Made by a program: the position numbers and the translations under genes
Source: Gymnorhina tibicen
Lineage: Eukaryota > Chordata > Aves > Passeriformes > Artamidae
Length of the DNA stretch: 64,000 nt
Assembly (NCBI GenBank): GCA_013399875.1
Contig: VXAZ01003471.1
Span: 655,871-719,870 of the forward strand
Direction: 5' to 3'
The notes under the pieces: model-generated
The model's database searches: none
The model's input: the letters and a program-made list of their open reading frames with translations, nothing else
Told to the model about the DNA's origin: nothing
Shown: one piece after another, positions 22,151 through 33,773 of the stretch
How the letters are laid out: each line of letters begins with the position of its first letter
How positions within the stretch are numbered: position 1 is the stretch's first letter

Positions 22151-25100
22151 GTGTGCCACGGTGAAAAACTGTAAACGGCGCCTACGGGGTTAATTGAAAA
22201 CATTGCGCTAATGGAACGATGCCTGCGAGACACCGAATGTCTGAGCGCCAATTTAAACCTTCCCCCAGCCTCCCCGATGCGGTTTTTAAAAGAAGCAAAT
22301 AGCATTGGAACTATTCGCTCTAGGCAGCTTCGTGCTTTTTTAAGAGCCCGAGCTTCACCTCTCCATGATTTAGGTTATCATCTGAAGTGATTTAAGTGAT
22401 CGTCTTGCCTCGAGCGGTCATTTCAGCCTTTTCGTTAAAGTCACTTTCAGAACGAAAATCTGCTGGTGGTCAGTGGGGTCTTAAAGGCACCGCTTTAATG
22501 GGCTTATTTTTAGCTAACAACTTAAGACTAAAGCACATCTGAAAGTTTGCTTATGTATATATTCGTGAATAAACAATCTTCACCGTTATTTGCATTTTTT
22601 TTTTTTTTAACAGATTCTTCCTTACCATTGACACGGTACTTCACAAGCTGTTCTTCGCTGTATTTCTTGAATACGCACAAATTGACATCTGACATAAAGG
22701 CTTCGCCGGAATAATATAGCATAAGTTAAGGGTGTAAATGTGCCTTCAGAACTCGCTTCAGAGCTGGCCCAGCAAATGCATAAATGATGCCGAAGTCTCT
22801 CAGAACGGCAGCAAACAGTTCTCAACACAGCACGTTGCAGTTTGTACTGTGAGGGTGGTTTGTAATGTGTCGTTCTCTGTCCGTGAAGGCTTTTTGCAAG
22901 ATTTGTTCTAAACACAAACTATTAAATCGTACCCTGTATTTCGTTAATTGAGAGCCTGAGAACGGTGGCGTCAAGCATGGAGGCAACTTCGGGCTCTGAT
23001 CCTGTAAGCGCTAGCAGAGTCATGCTTGCTATTTATCAGGACTTCTAGGATAAATTGCTCATAACTTCTGCAAAACTAAGGACAAAATCCCTGCTTAAGG
23101 ATCAAGCAAACGAAGACTGAAAAATCCGTGTAGAGAAAGATAGATGTCGTAATGAACAATCAGGGAAGCTAGACGGGGTACTGGGTGTAGCTCATTTTCA
23201 GGGAGCAGACTTGGGTCGAAAATTCGAAGTACACCCAGAACGCAGTTGTAGGATGTAGTACTGAAAACCTGCTCATTCTGAAGTTCGCTGTGTTAGTATA
23301 ATTAATGTATGAAGTTCCCGCAGTGCCTGAGAGGGAAAAGAGCAAGTCTGCAATGCATATTTCTCTGTGCTTGACAGCATGCCTTCGGGGGAGTTATTTT
23401 TATATTAAAAATATGTGCTTATTTTACTTCAAAATATGTAAAATGCATTTGTTTGGAGGTTTTGGGTTTGTTTGGGAGGTTTTTTGTTTGTTTTGGGTTT
23501 TTTTTCTACATTGTTAACATTTTTGTGTACTGTATTCCAGTGTTTCTGTTGCTCACATAACTTAATAGGGGAATTGTGCATGTTTGCTGTATTATTGCTG
23601 ACATAAATGACATGGTAAACCACTGAAAACAGAAGTGAAAACTAACTAAATTTTTGTACCGAACCCACATGACAAGGCTAATTTCTAGCTTAGCTGTGTA
23701 TTGTTCTAGACACTGTTTTCTTGTCATTTAGAAATACTTAAAAATATGCAAATAAATTGCTGGTTATTCATATGGATTATTACAGATTCCTGCTGCGGAG
23801 GAGCACAGCAGGAGAAGGTGACACAACTGCATCAGCTTGGTTCTTTACCTGACCTAAACTGGTGTAGGTAGGAACATTTCCCACTAGCTGGGGATCTGTG
23901 ATATTGACAGATTTATATGCTATTAAGGTCCTGGAATTTAATTTACCTGAACTGCAAAAGAAGTTTTGATGGATAAAGATACAGGATCGGGCCAATGCAA
24001 AAAAAAAGTCAATCGCTAAATAATTGGTGTCAGCTTATTTTATTGTGTCTTAAATCCTGGTTTAGTTTAATTTTCTAAATTACTTTGGATATACAGTTCA
24101 TCATGTCTGAAACTCAATGGCAGAAAATTCTACAGATCCAAATAGCTTCGTGGGACTTTTAAAAGGATTATGTAGCTGTATGGATAATAAAAAAAATGCA
24201 AGGAACAGGTAGTACAGGCATGTATAAGGGACAGAAATACTTATACACCAGGGTGTAAAACAAGGACTAGATTTACATTATTGGAAATGGTGTTTCCTGG
24301 TGCAGGCTTTTTCATAATCCTTTATCATGGAGTTACTCACTGTCACTTACTTCACTTCGTCTGGTACTGATACCTGAATAAACCACTTTTAATTTTGCCA
24401 ACGCTTATATGTATTTTCCTTTTTGAGTATCTTAAATCTTATTCCCTGCTTTCATTCAAGATCTGTTCCACAATAAAATAAGTGGGAGTTTTCCCAAAGA
24501 CTGACAGGCATTGGATTATGCCCTAAAGGAATCATGCACTGCATTTCATGCAATGCCAAAGAATGAATAAGCATGAAATCTGATTACATCTATTTTTCTC
24601 GTGTTATGTTACAGTTATTGTGGTTTGCACAATTGCTACTCAACATATTTTGCAGATGATGTACATTTTATGCATGTTAGAGAAACAGATTTTTTCTTCC
24701 ACACTTACTTATTTCATCCAGTATGTTAAATAGGTAGCTGCTCATAGAAAGAAAGAGTGAAACAGTTAACTACGTGGGGAGTCCGTAAGTGAAAATATTT
24801 GCAACAGAGATTCAAGAGTGGTTGACACCTGAGGCTGTACTCCCTGGTGATGAGGACAGGATAGCAGAGTGTAATTCCCGGTTTCTGTTTCTGGCCCTGG
24901 GGACTGACTGTGTGTGTGACCCTCTCTTCGTTTACAGGTCTGTAGGTAGTAACTCAGAGTTTGCCTTACTGAAGCAGGTTAAGAATCTTGTCTGCAATGC
25001 TCCAAGAGTCAATGCAGAAAAACTTTTAGAAATACAAAGCATTGTGTGGAGACAGTAACAGAAACACAGGCAGAAATAGCAGAGCTCTTGCATGCCAGAA

Positions 25101-26104
25101 ACATTCAGCCTGTAGACGTAAGTCAAAAGTATCAAGGATAATTCATGGCTACGTCAGAAGATCAGTTTTCCCTATACTAAGCACAAACTGAAGTCTACTT
25201 TAAAGTAAAGTAAATGCACAAAGTGTGCTTTCCAGACATGGCGGGGGGGGGAGGAGGTGGAGGAGCTCATTTAAAGCACACTGTAGTAACAGTGAAGAGA
25301 TTTTTTTTTCTTTTCTTTGGTGTTTTTAGTGGCATAAAGACTGCTGTTTGGACAAGTTGAACACTTGAAACTAATTTTTTAGTTTGTGCTTTGTGGTGTG
25401 CTCTCGGTTTTGTTATTTGTTCAGGGCTTTTTTCAAGCCATGAGCTTCTGAAATGCAGTAATAGAAATCTTCTGATCATGATCTCTGCTGGACTAGAATT
25501 ATATTACACTTCGGTGGTGTAATTGTGAGCCAGCTAAGGAATTTGTTTCACGTTAGACCATTATAATTGTGAGTTCCAGACCTGGCCCTCTAATTCTGTT
25601 TGAATTATTCACTCCTGGTAGAGCCTATCACACTCATGTGCCTTGACTGTTCCCTGTGAACCCCATGTCACAGGGCTTCTATGAACCTTACCTTGCCTTC
25701 TTCAAAAAAAAAAAAACCTGTGTGCTCATAGCTTTACAAAAACCAGATCTTTATGATTGTGAATGCCATCCTGGACATTGCTGGACCACAGAATAAAAAA
25801 CCAGAAGAAGTGTCATGTGATAAAATGATTAAGACACTCAAAACCCCGTTAGTGTGCATGGTCTCAGGCTTGTCCAGTTGGTAGCATGAGCTCTGGAGCC
25901 CTGCCCAGCTGCTCTGAGAAATGAAAGCAGGTTCGCAGTTCTCCCCTCTCAGAGCAGGAGAACCGCGCTATCGCCCGTGCAGAAAAGCAGGCTCTGCGGT
26001 AATTCTTTAATCTGCCGCAGGAGGGTTGGCGGACTGCGGGAGCACTGAACCGCAGCCCCGAAGCGTTGCCTCAGCCCTCGGTGTGAACCATCCGGCAGCA
26101 AACC
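22151..26104. other. intergenic, AT-rich, no confident gene
   Basis: T runs at about 22597-22608 and 25303-25310, an A run at about 25704-25715 and a G run at about 25243-25251. Two weak exon-like items: a minus-strand open stretch at 22626-22722 ending in a GTAAGG donor, and a plus frame 24789-25058 (89 codons). Neither matches a family I know. No transposon recognised. Confidence 0.45.
23455..23512 (+). repeat. GTTT-rich low-complexity tract
   Basis: About 58 bases of G and T with almost no other base, mostly TTTGGG and TTTG units. Same class as 33668-33773. Confidence 0.85.
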
Positions 26105-26215
26105 AGAACGGATAAAAGGGAAACAGAGTAAGGGAAGCGACAGGAATGAATGACATCCTAGAGAGACAGGAGCTGTGTTAGCTCAGGTTCGCACTTCCTC
26201 TGAACACAAGGTGAG
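26105..26215 (+). promoter_or_regulatory. possible promoter and non-coding first exon
   Basis: A moderately CpG-enriched patch (25930-26120) leads to a TATA-like GGATAAAAGGG at about 26110-26120. About 90 bases further on a strong consensus splice donor AAG/GTGAGT occurs (GT at 26211-26212). No open frame worth naming spans it, so a lncRNA exon is the simplest reading. No matching acceptor has been identified. Speculative. Confidence 0.25.
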
Positions 26216-28579
26216 TTGACATCTCCTGGCCAGGTCTATAGTTTAAATACATAGTTATATAAATACTTCAGGTTTGTTTGGGTTTTCTTCCGGTGCTAAA
26301 CCGTTTTGTAGAACCTTTTTTGGTCACTCAGCCCCCTTTCTCATCAGTAACTCAAAATACCCATTCCATGTTTTTTTAACCATCAGAAATCCTGTTCAAT
26401 ATCAACAGAAAAAAAGAAAATAGCAAAGAGCAAAATCTTCTTCCCCTTCGCCAGCCCAAACACACATGGCAACTGCGGAGGCACAGGGAAACTGGTGTGT
26501 TTCTGATGCAGAAAGTCAGGGACAGGTGTAAGGTTCAGTCTTTTCCCATGGAGGCAGGAAAGGCGCAGGTTTTGCCATTCCAGTGGGCGTTCCCCGTGCG
26601 CATGCAGCACGTGGCATCCAGCTCTGGGATCGCTGTGCTGACCGCGCAGAGAGGGGCACAACTGCAGCCCTGTGGAGCCTGGGTGATCTGGAGGTGCCCA
26701 CACACCGCCTCCTCCCAGCCCTGGGCAGTCTCTGTGTGTGGTTTTCTCTACCCAAACCCCTGCCCTCACAGCCCTACCTTCCCAAGGGTGCCAGAAAGGC
26801 TCGGGCTGGCTCTGGGGTGATAGGACCCATAGTGTTGCCAGCTCAAAACAGAAAGAACTGCTTTTCTTTCTTTTTTTTTTTTTTTGTAATTGTAGAAAGG
26901 ATAGCACAAATTGCACATTGAGGGCAGCCATCTTCTCCATTGTCATAACATAGCTGTTCTTTGCCTGTTCCCCAGAGCTTTACTAGTACATAATTTCCAG
27001 ATTATCACTTCCATCTTGTGCATATGGAGATGCTACTCTAGTAGAGTTCATCCTCAGGAGAAAATATTACGCATTTTAAATTGTTCTCCTTGTCTTTTCC
27101 CTGCAGATATATTTTATGCTAACAGGGAATGCAATCTTCAGCACAAACTCGGGAACAACATGGTGAACTATAATAATTATTGGACCTGTTAGGTCTATTA
27201 TGGAAATAAATCTTCTGTGAACCAACATTTTCCCTCTTATGTTTCACAGAGAGACAGTAACCCTTCTGCTGTCAATGAATTAATTTGCTAAAAGAAGCTG
27301 GAGTTCATAGATAAATCTTGAGATTATTTCTCATTTACATATTAGCTTAGCATTTATGTGCAGTTCCATTTGTGTGATACTCCTGGGGACAATCCAGGGA
27401 ACAATATGAATCATCTAATATGTTAAAATTAGGCTACAATGGAAGGGGAGAAAGCCTACCTTTTTTTTTTAATTTTGAATTATTTAGAATAGTCTTTGTG
27501 ATTAATTATCTAGCACTGTATGCATAGTATTCCAGAATCACTTTTGCATCTGTCTGATGCTGGAGCATACTTGAAGAAAGCTTTCTGTGCTGAGACTCCT
27601 TCAGAGTGTGCATTATCTCAAGGACTACTGGTTGTGGCTTGTGTGATATTCTGGCTCAGATATGGATTGTTTTTTTCTTCTTATTTATGGTGAAGAAACA
27701 AGGTCAGAGGCATAAATGAAAGCAGGAGCAGTGTACTTCCTATTTCCTGTGGAGTCCCCAGAGCTCTGGTTTGAAATAATTACTGCTGTTAATTAATGAT
27801 TTGCCAGCTGTCTGCACTAATTTTATAGCATTTATGTATGCAGAGCCATTGTGCCTCACATTCCTGCTTGAGAATCAAGAAGCAAGACACTAGAATCACA
27901 CTTACATTTTCATTTGTTATTTTGAATATGGTCTAGTTGCACAGACCAAACTGTAAGGCTCACTGAAGAGGTTTGGCAGCAGTAGAGATTTACTTTGGGA
28001 CATTTTAGATATTTTCATTTCATTTTTTGCTTGATTTTGGGCAGTAATATATCAGGAAAAGGGCAAAGTGGCCTGTTTATTCTTACTTTAAAGGTACACA
28101 TCAGCTTAAAATTGGAGTGAAAAAGCTGGGCACTATAACGTGTTAGATTCTGGCTAACAGAAACATAATTTCATACAGAAAACAGAATTTCTGTGTGTGT
28201 TAGTGGCTGCCCCACTGCCCTGAATGCCTACACTTAGCTGCAATGCATGCATGGTTTTGCTTGCCTCCTTCCATCACCCTTTCATAAAACCCTCATTTTT
28301 CCTGACGGTTTGGGAAACCAGGTGGTTGCGGTGACAGAATTCCCAGTGACCAATTCCACTTCTCTGTAGCAGTCCTGCAGTTACAGTTGGCTCAATATTT
28401 AGTTCAGTATTTGTTTCCCACTCTCTCCTTTGAGGGCTTCTGTCGATGTGGGCTGTTAAGCAGCTGTGGCATTTCTGACAGAAATGGCTATATCTTACTA
28501 GTGGCTGACTGTGCACGCCCCATACAGTGTTTAGAGTGGGAGCCCACTGCTCTGGAACTGATTCATCTGAACGGTTTAG
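26216..28579. other. intergenic, no gene recognised
   Basis: T runs near 26868-26886, otherwise unique sequence, including the enhancer-like block 27180-27980. The minus frame 26383-26946 (187 codons) spans a composition-biased stretch and shows no domain; I take it as chance. Confidence 0.5.
27180..27980. other. AT-rich unique block, possible conserved enhancer
   Basis: Contains many homeobox-type cores (TAATTA-like, for example around 27504 and 27790), an E-box CAGCTG at about 27806, and long unique stretches without transposon similarity or coding frames. The texture resembles vertebrate developmental enhancers; conservation was not tested. A T run lies at 27460-27470. Confidence 0.2.
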
Positions 28580-29189
28580 TGTCCTGGTTTCAGCTGGGAG
28601 AGAGTTAATTTACTTTCCAGTAGCTGGTACAGTGCTGTGTTTTGGATTTAGAGTGAGAATAATGTTGATAACATGCTGATGTTTTAGTTGTTGCTACGCA
28701 GTGGTCAAGGACTCTTCAGAGTCTCATATTGTCCTTCCAGGGAGTAGGCTGGGGGCACAAGAAGTTCAGAGGGGACATAGCTGGGACAACTGACCCCAAA
28801 TGGACAAAGAATACTCCATACCATATGAGAACATGCTCAGTATGCAAAATGGGGGCACAGCTGGTCAGGGGCCACTGCTCAGGAACTGTCTGGGCATCGG
28901 TCAGTGAGGGGTGAGCAATAGCACTGTGCATGGTTATTTTGTATATAACAACAACAAAACCAACTATTATTGTTATTGTTATTATTATAATTATTATTAC
29001 TGTTATTGTTATTATAATTATTATTGTTATTTCCCCCCTTCCTTTTCCGTCTTATTAAACCATCTACCCCAATCCACAAATTTTACTCTTTCTTTCTGAA
29101 TCTCTCCCCTGTCCTGCTGCAGGGAGAGGGAAAACAAGTGAGCAAGCTGCTGTGTGGTGTTTAGTTGCCAGCCAGGTTAAACCACAACA
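28580..29189 (+). repeat. 5' LTR of the ERV
   Basis: 610 bases from TGTCCTGG to CCACAACA. It aligns along its whole length with the copy at 30689-31244. It is longer mainly because of an ATT/GTT microsatellite expansion at 28964-29031. A CTTATTAAACC segment about 140 bases before the end corresponds to the usual polyadenylation area. The TATA segment seen in the 3' LTR is altered here (GTATGCAAAATGGGG). Confidence 0.92.
28964..29031. repeat. ATT/GTT microsatellite inside the 5' LTR
   Basis: Interrupted ATT, GTT and AATT repeats, absent at this length from the 3' LTR, where only a short AT-rich stretch occurs. It was therefore expanded after insertion. Asn/Tyr-rich translations across it are meaningless. 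Confidence 0.92.
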
Positions 29190-30688
29190 GCCATTTTTCA
29201 GACACCCAGCATGGTGCCAAGAGGGTGAGGACAATGACAGGTCTGACCAGAGTGTTTTAAAACCAATTTTTATAAACATTCATTATATTAGTTTAGTAGT
29301 CACTGGTCAGAGTGTTGATTTATTTGCTCACCGAGTTGTTGCACTTGTTCTCAGAACTGCACTACGTAGCACCTTACTTGCTGTATATGTTCCCTCTTGT
29401 GGTGTTTGTCACCTCTGGGGGCTGGGTTAGGGTTATAATTTTGTTGTTGTTTGTAACACTGGCTTCTGATACGATAAAATCTGGTATCTGTACTCAGACT
29501 GCCCTCACCTCCATACTCTGGGAGCCATCTCTCAGAAACTAGTAATATTATGACCTCTCCTTAGAGACCCAAGCTATGGGTGAGAAAAAGTGGGGGAAGG
29601 TGTCCCCCACTCCTTCACCCTCCTTTCCTCCTTTTTGTCTTCCCCTTTTCCTTATTCTCCAGGCTAGTTACAATAGCTCTTGAGAATTTTGAATATTATT
29701 GGGATGTTCAGACTGGCGTGTTTCTGTTGATATGTCTTACATTACTGAACGTGCTCCAGATCTTGTTTAAAGTTAAATATGTATTTAAGAATACCATCCA
29801 GAGATCTACCTGGAGGCCGGACAGTTGTGAGTTTCAGGCTGTATGGGAGAGTACAGGCAAGTACCTAGGACAGTAGGCACCTCCAATGTTTTGGACTTCA
29901 TCTCTGAACAAGAGCAGAACCCTCAAAAACTAGCAAAATATTTGGAGACATGAGCTGTCACCCTGGCAGTTCCTGAGAGACACAAGTCGCTGCAACACAC
30001 TGAGGCCTGGCCCACTGAGCCCTGTTCAACACCACTCACTACCCTCAAGGGCAAGAGAAGGTCTCTTAATCTGACAACAAAATGACAGGTATTGCAGCTA
30101 CTCCAGCCCCCAAGATGCGGCTGAACCAGAGAACCAACCCATGTCATTATCAGTCACTCCTATACACATGAAGAAATGTTGGAAGCAGAAGTCCACTCAT
30201 CCAATAGAGGAAGAAACTCTTCCCTTACTGAAGGGAAGAAATGGATGCGGCAGACTACTCCAAATCAGGGCCATCATGAGAACAGAAGGAAGAAGAGACA
30301 GAACTCATAAACAAGGCAGCAACCACCCAGTCTCTACCCGTGTTTGCTGTGGGACATGTGAAGAGATTTCGGCCATCTTCCAGGTGAGCACATCGTCACT
30401 TGCTTGTTCCAATGCCGGGATAACTGGGCCAGTAGCCTGGAATTAGAGGGTAGAGAAGCCAAAATGCTGGGATCCGTTTCCAGGGAAATGGGCACTGACA
30501 AAGTGATTGGAAAAGGGGCATGAGGCCTCAGACTCTGGAGGTGCCTCCAGTTCAGGAGAGAAGGAAAGGTATCCCTTCTAGGAAGATGTTATGTATCACC
30601 CAGGCAAGTGGATCAACATGGAGAGAGATATCCTGGACCTGAAGAAATTTGCTGTGCTGGACGTGATTTATGGTAACCCACAAAAAAG
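29190..30688 (+). pseudogene. ERV interior: leader and gag-like remnant
   Basis: A possible primer-binding-site-like TGGTGCC lies at 29210-29216, somewhat far from the LTR end. Only short frames remain (29580-29876, 98 codons; 30141-30446, 101 codons; 30591-30788, 65 codons). Residues encoded just before the 3' LTR (about 30597-30683, including PGKW and FAVLDVIYG) resemble the capsid part of avian ERVL gag. That frame runs directly into the LTR, so everything from late gag through pol has been deleted. No polypurine tract longer than AAAAAAG is present at the junction. Broken and non-functional. Confidence 0.7.
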
Positions 30689-31244
30689 TGTCCTGGTTTC
30701 AGCTGGGATAGAGTCAATTTTTTTCCCAGTAGCTGGTGCAGTGCTGTGTTTTGGATTTAAGATGAGAATGATGCTGGTAACACACTGATGTTTTAGTTGT
30801 TTCTAAGCAGTGCTCAAGGACTCTTTAGCTTCTCACATCATCCTGCAAGCAAGTGGGCTGGGGACACAAGAAGTTGAGAGGAGACACAGCCGTGACATCT
30901 GACCCAAACTGGACAAATAGCTATGCCATACCATATGCCATATATACCCCAGTATATAAACTGGGGGGATGGCTGGCCAGAGGGCGCTGCTCAGGAATTG
31001 CCTGAGCAGTGACTGGTGAGCAATAACATTGTGCATCATTTGTTTTGTATATTCTAATGATTTTAGAGTTCTTCTTATTTTTGTTATAATTATTACTATT
31101 TTCCGTTCTTTTTCTGTCCTACTAAACTGTCTATACTTCAACCCACAAATTTTTGTCCAATTCTCTCCACCATCCCACTGAGGAGAGGAGAAGTGAGTGA
31201 ATGGCTGTGTGGTGTTTAGCTGCCTGCCAGGCTAAAACACAATG
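30689..31244 (+). repeat. 3' LTR of the ERV
   Basis: About 556 bases, starting TGTCCTGG and ending near CTAAAACACAATG, where the terminal CA is decayed. It retains a good TATA box, TATATAAA at 30953-30960, followed by ACTGGGGGG. Of the two LTRs this one better preserves the core promoter. It could in principle start transcripts to the right, but I see no supporting exon. Confidence 0.9.
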
Positions 31245-32895
31245 CTGGCTTAGTGTTTAAGCTATTCCTGACCCGCTGCTGTTTTGAGTTCCTCCACGAG
31301 GTTTGTATTTTTCATACCTGCTCCTCGAAGATATTGTTTAGCTTGTGTATTATTCCTTGTAGACAAAATACTCCTTTGTAATGTGAGCAAAAAGAAACAG
31401 CACATGAGTTTATCTAAAGCACCGACAGAAAAATAAAGCAATGCTACAGTAATTCCAGTTTTCAGTAGTCTGAGTGGTGATGCACTCTGAACTTGAATTA
31501 GCAAGGTTTCATCGTATTTTTGTTTAAAGCACAGCTGCAAGTGTTTCACCTCAGCAAATGGCAAAATTTCTGTGGAAACCAAGTAATGGTGCAAGGATTT
31601 GGAGTCTTTTGAAACAGATGGCATTACAGAAATTTTGGACCACCACACCAGCAAAAAATATAGGACAACTGGTTTATAGGTATATGTGTAGCACAGGAGT
31701 GATCCAAAGATTTACAGGTCCCTTCTGAGGCCAGACTGTGCTTATTTCTACATCACTTTTACACTCCCTTGATTCAGAAGTCTGCAGTTTTTGCTGTCTT
31801 TATCAGATTTGGTCACTCATGGGGAATGCCTTTCAAATAAGCACCTTAAAATACTAGATATTGAATTACTAAGACCATAAAGCAAGGTTTAAAAAAAGAT
31901 GCTTAGATACCAGTGGGCACAAAATATGCCAAAGGATTTCTCTTCTCCTTCCTCCCTCTCTCCCATCCCAAACAATCCTTTTCAATATTGAACAGGTTTG
32001 AGAACAATCCAATCCAGCAGGTCAAGATAGGGTCAGATTTCCTGACCTGCTTGCCCTCACCTCTTGATAATCTAGAAATGAAAATCAATTCTTGTCTTCG
32101 AGCTTGTGAGGAGCTCATAATTGCTTTAGACTAAAGCACCGAGTGCCTGCTTTTTCTGCCACCTTTCAATTCTTAGAGATGGGAATGTCATTTTTCAAGT
32201 CGAGTGCACTGTCAGAATTAGATTGCGTGGTAACCAAGTAGAAAGATTTCTGCTCAGAATGAGATTTCTTCTCACTGCTGTGCCTTTTATTTGGGTCCAA
32301 ATTCTTTTTTTTCACTCTTATCCACAGGGATATCATAATACATTTCGAGTGCATTATCTATGGAATATAATTATTTTTATTAGGGACAAAACTGGAGCTC
32401 TTTTGTAGCCACTGAAATTAACTGATAAATAAAAACTAAGGCTAAATTTGCTTCTTGATCTTTTGTTCACTACATTTTCTTCCAAAAATCATACCAGTCA
32501 AATGTGGGTAGAATTACATGTTATTTCTATTAAGTACGTCTTTTTAGCCAGTTAAACTGAACATAGTACCTATTCAATTACAATAGAACATTTCTAGGCC
32601 ATTTTGGATTGCTGTGAATTGCTTTCCTGAAAATAAGTTTGTGGGAGGCTGTGCTGTGCCAGCTATCTGCTGGGGCTTACCCAGCACAGTGGGCTCTGAC
32701 AGGCAGGTTGCTGCCCCTGGAGTCAGGAGAATGGAGCTGGAAATCTGGTCCCAATTATCAGCTGGGGAGGAGGGAACTTGCTTAGGACCATACTCCCTTC
32801 TTTCTAGATTTCCTGTGTGAGCCTGAAACCTCAAATCTTTACCACCTTATCTGCACTGGTTTCCAAAACAGATAATAAAATAAGAGGGATACAGC

Positions 32896-32955
32896 TTTTT
32901 TTTTTTTTTTTTTTTTTTTTGGGGGGGGCTCCGGGGCGCGGTGGGGGAGATTTAN
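32896..32955 (+). repeat. poly-T then poly-G tract with ambiguous base
   Basis: Twenty-five T (32896-32920) are followed at once by eight G (32921-32928), a GC-rich patch and an N at 32955. The abrupt switch in an AT-rich region, ending in an uncalled base, suggests low-quality or misassembled sequence. Confidence 0.8.
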
Positions 32956-33667
32956 TTAATGTGGAGGATCCTGAGGACCATGTGGGGGAAATTAAGTGGA
33001 AGAGTGATGTATCACTCACTTTTCAGCAGTCTTTTCCTTTTTACAGCTCCTGAGAGTATGTATATCTATTTTCATCTATCCTGATTAAAAATATCCCGTT
33101 TGTGATATTGGTGAGGGTTTGACTTTTTACAGTTTGTGTCCCTTATAGTTAATGCTATGGCTATTATCTGATGAAAGGCTGCCCTCACCTCTGGGGAAGA
33201 AGATCAGAAGTTCTTTTGCTGAACAACTCTAGCATTTCTGACAGCACAGGTATCCTACATACCTGCATTAAAATTAAATTTAAATTAGAGAGAATGCAGC
33301 TCTTTCCCCACTACACTTCTGCTGCTAAGATTTGTCATTAGCCCAAAAGAGCCATTTAGACAGTGAAAGAAACCATAACTAAGACAATGATTTCTTGGTA
33401 GAATGATTAATTTTTTTAATGCATAGATATTGAATGAACATTTTTATATCTGTTTTTACTTCATTGGGCAGCTAAGAGTTTCAGTAAGGAGAGCTGCCAA
33501 GAATTACAGTAAAATAAAACCTAAATAATTAATTCTGTCAACGAATGATGGTAGGATATCAATAGCTAAGAATAGCCTAAAAGTTAAGGGGGGAAAAAAA
33601 GAGGAGAAGGAGGAAAGACAACCCTTGCTGGGATGACCAAAGCAAGGGCAAGATTAGAGTAATAGAA

Positions 33668-33773
33668 TTTGTTTGTTTGTTAGTTTGTTTGGGGGTTTTG
33701 TTGGTGTTGTTTTTGTGGGAGTTTTTTGTTGTTTGGTTTTGTTGTGGTTTGTTGGTTTGCTTGTTTGTTTTTG
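33668..33773 (+). repeat. GTTT-rich low-complexity tract
   Basis: About 105 bases built almost only of G and T in GTTT, GGTTTT and TTGTT units. Similar tracts occur at 23455-23512 and 62614-62672, and a complementary AC-rich one at 37590-37712. Probably replication-slippage sequence. Confidence 0.85.

Larger units (their letters stand above)
28580..31244 (+). mobile_element. degenerate endogenous retrovirus, ERVL-like, internally deleted
   Basis: Two LTRs in the same orientation (28580-29189 and 30689-about 31244) flank only about 1.5 kb of interior. A full element of this kind would hold several kilobases of gag, pro and pol; here just a leader and a gag-like remnant are left, so it cannot move by itself. 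Both LTRs start TGTCCTGG; the 5' copy ends CCACAACA. By eye the first 100 or so bases of the two LTRs differ at about 14 sites, which suggests an old insertion. No clean 5-bp target duplication is visible: GGTTTAG precedes the 5' LTR and GGCTTAG lies a few bases past the 3' LTR. Confidence 0.9.

Noticed and set aside
24846..24910. C/D-box snoRNA-like pair (TGATGA ... CTGA)
   Set aside because: No terminal stem bringing the boxes together and no guide sequence recognised; such short boxes occur often by chance.
24789..25058. 89-codon plus-strand frame with mixed composition, and an acceptor-like TTTACAG/G inside
   Set aside because: No recognisable family and no start context or partner exon that makes it convincing.
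25930..26190. GGTTCG motifs suggesting tRNA B-boxes
   Set aside because: They do not continue to the GGTTCGANTCC consensus and no A-box or cloverleaf can be drawn.
28573..31253. GGTTTAG / GGCTTAG as target-site duplication of the ERV
   Set aside because: The right copy is not adjacent to the LTR end and has one mismatch; ERVL elements normally duplicate about five bases exactly at the ends.
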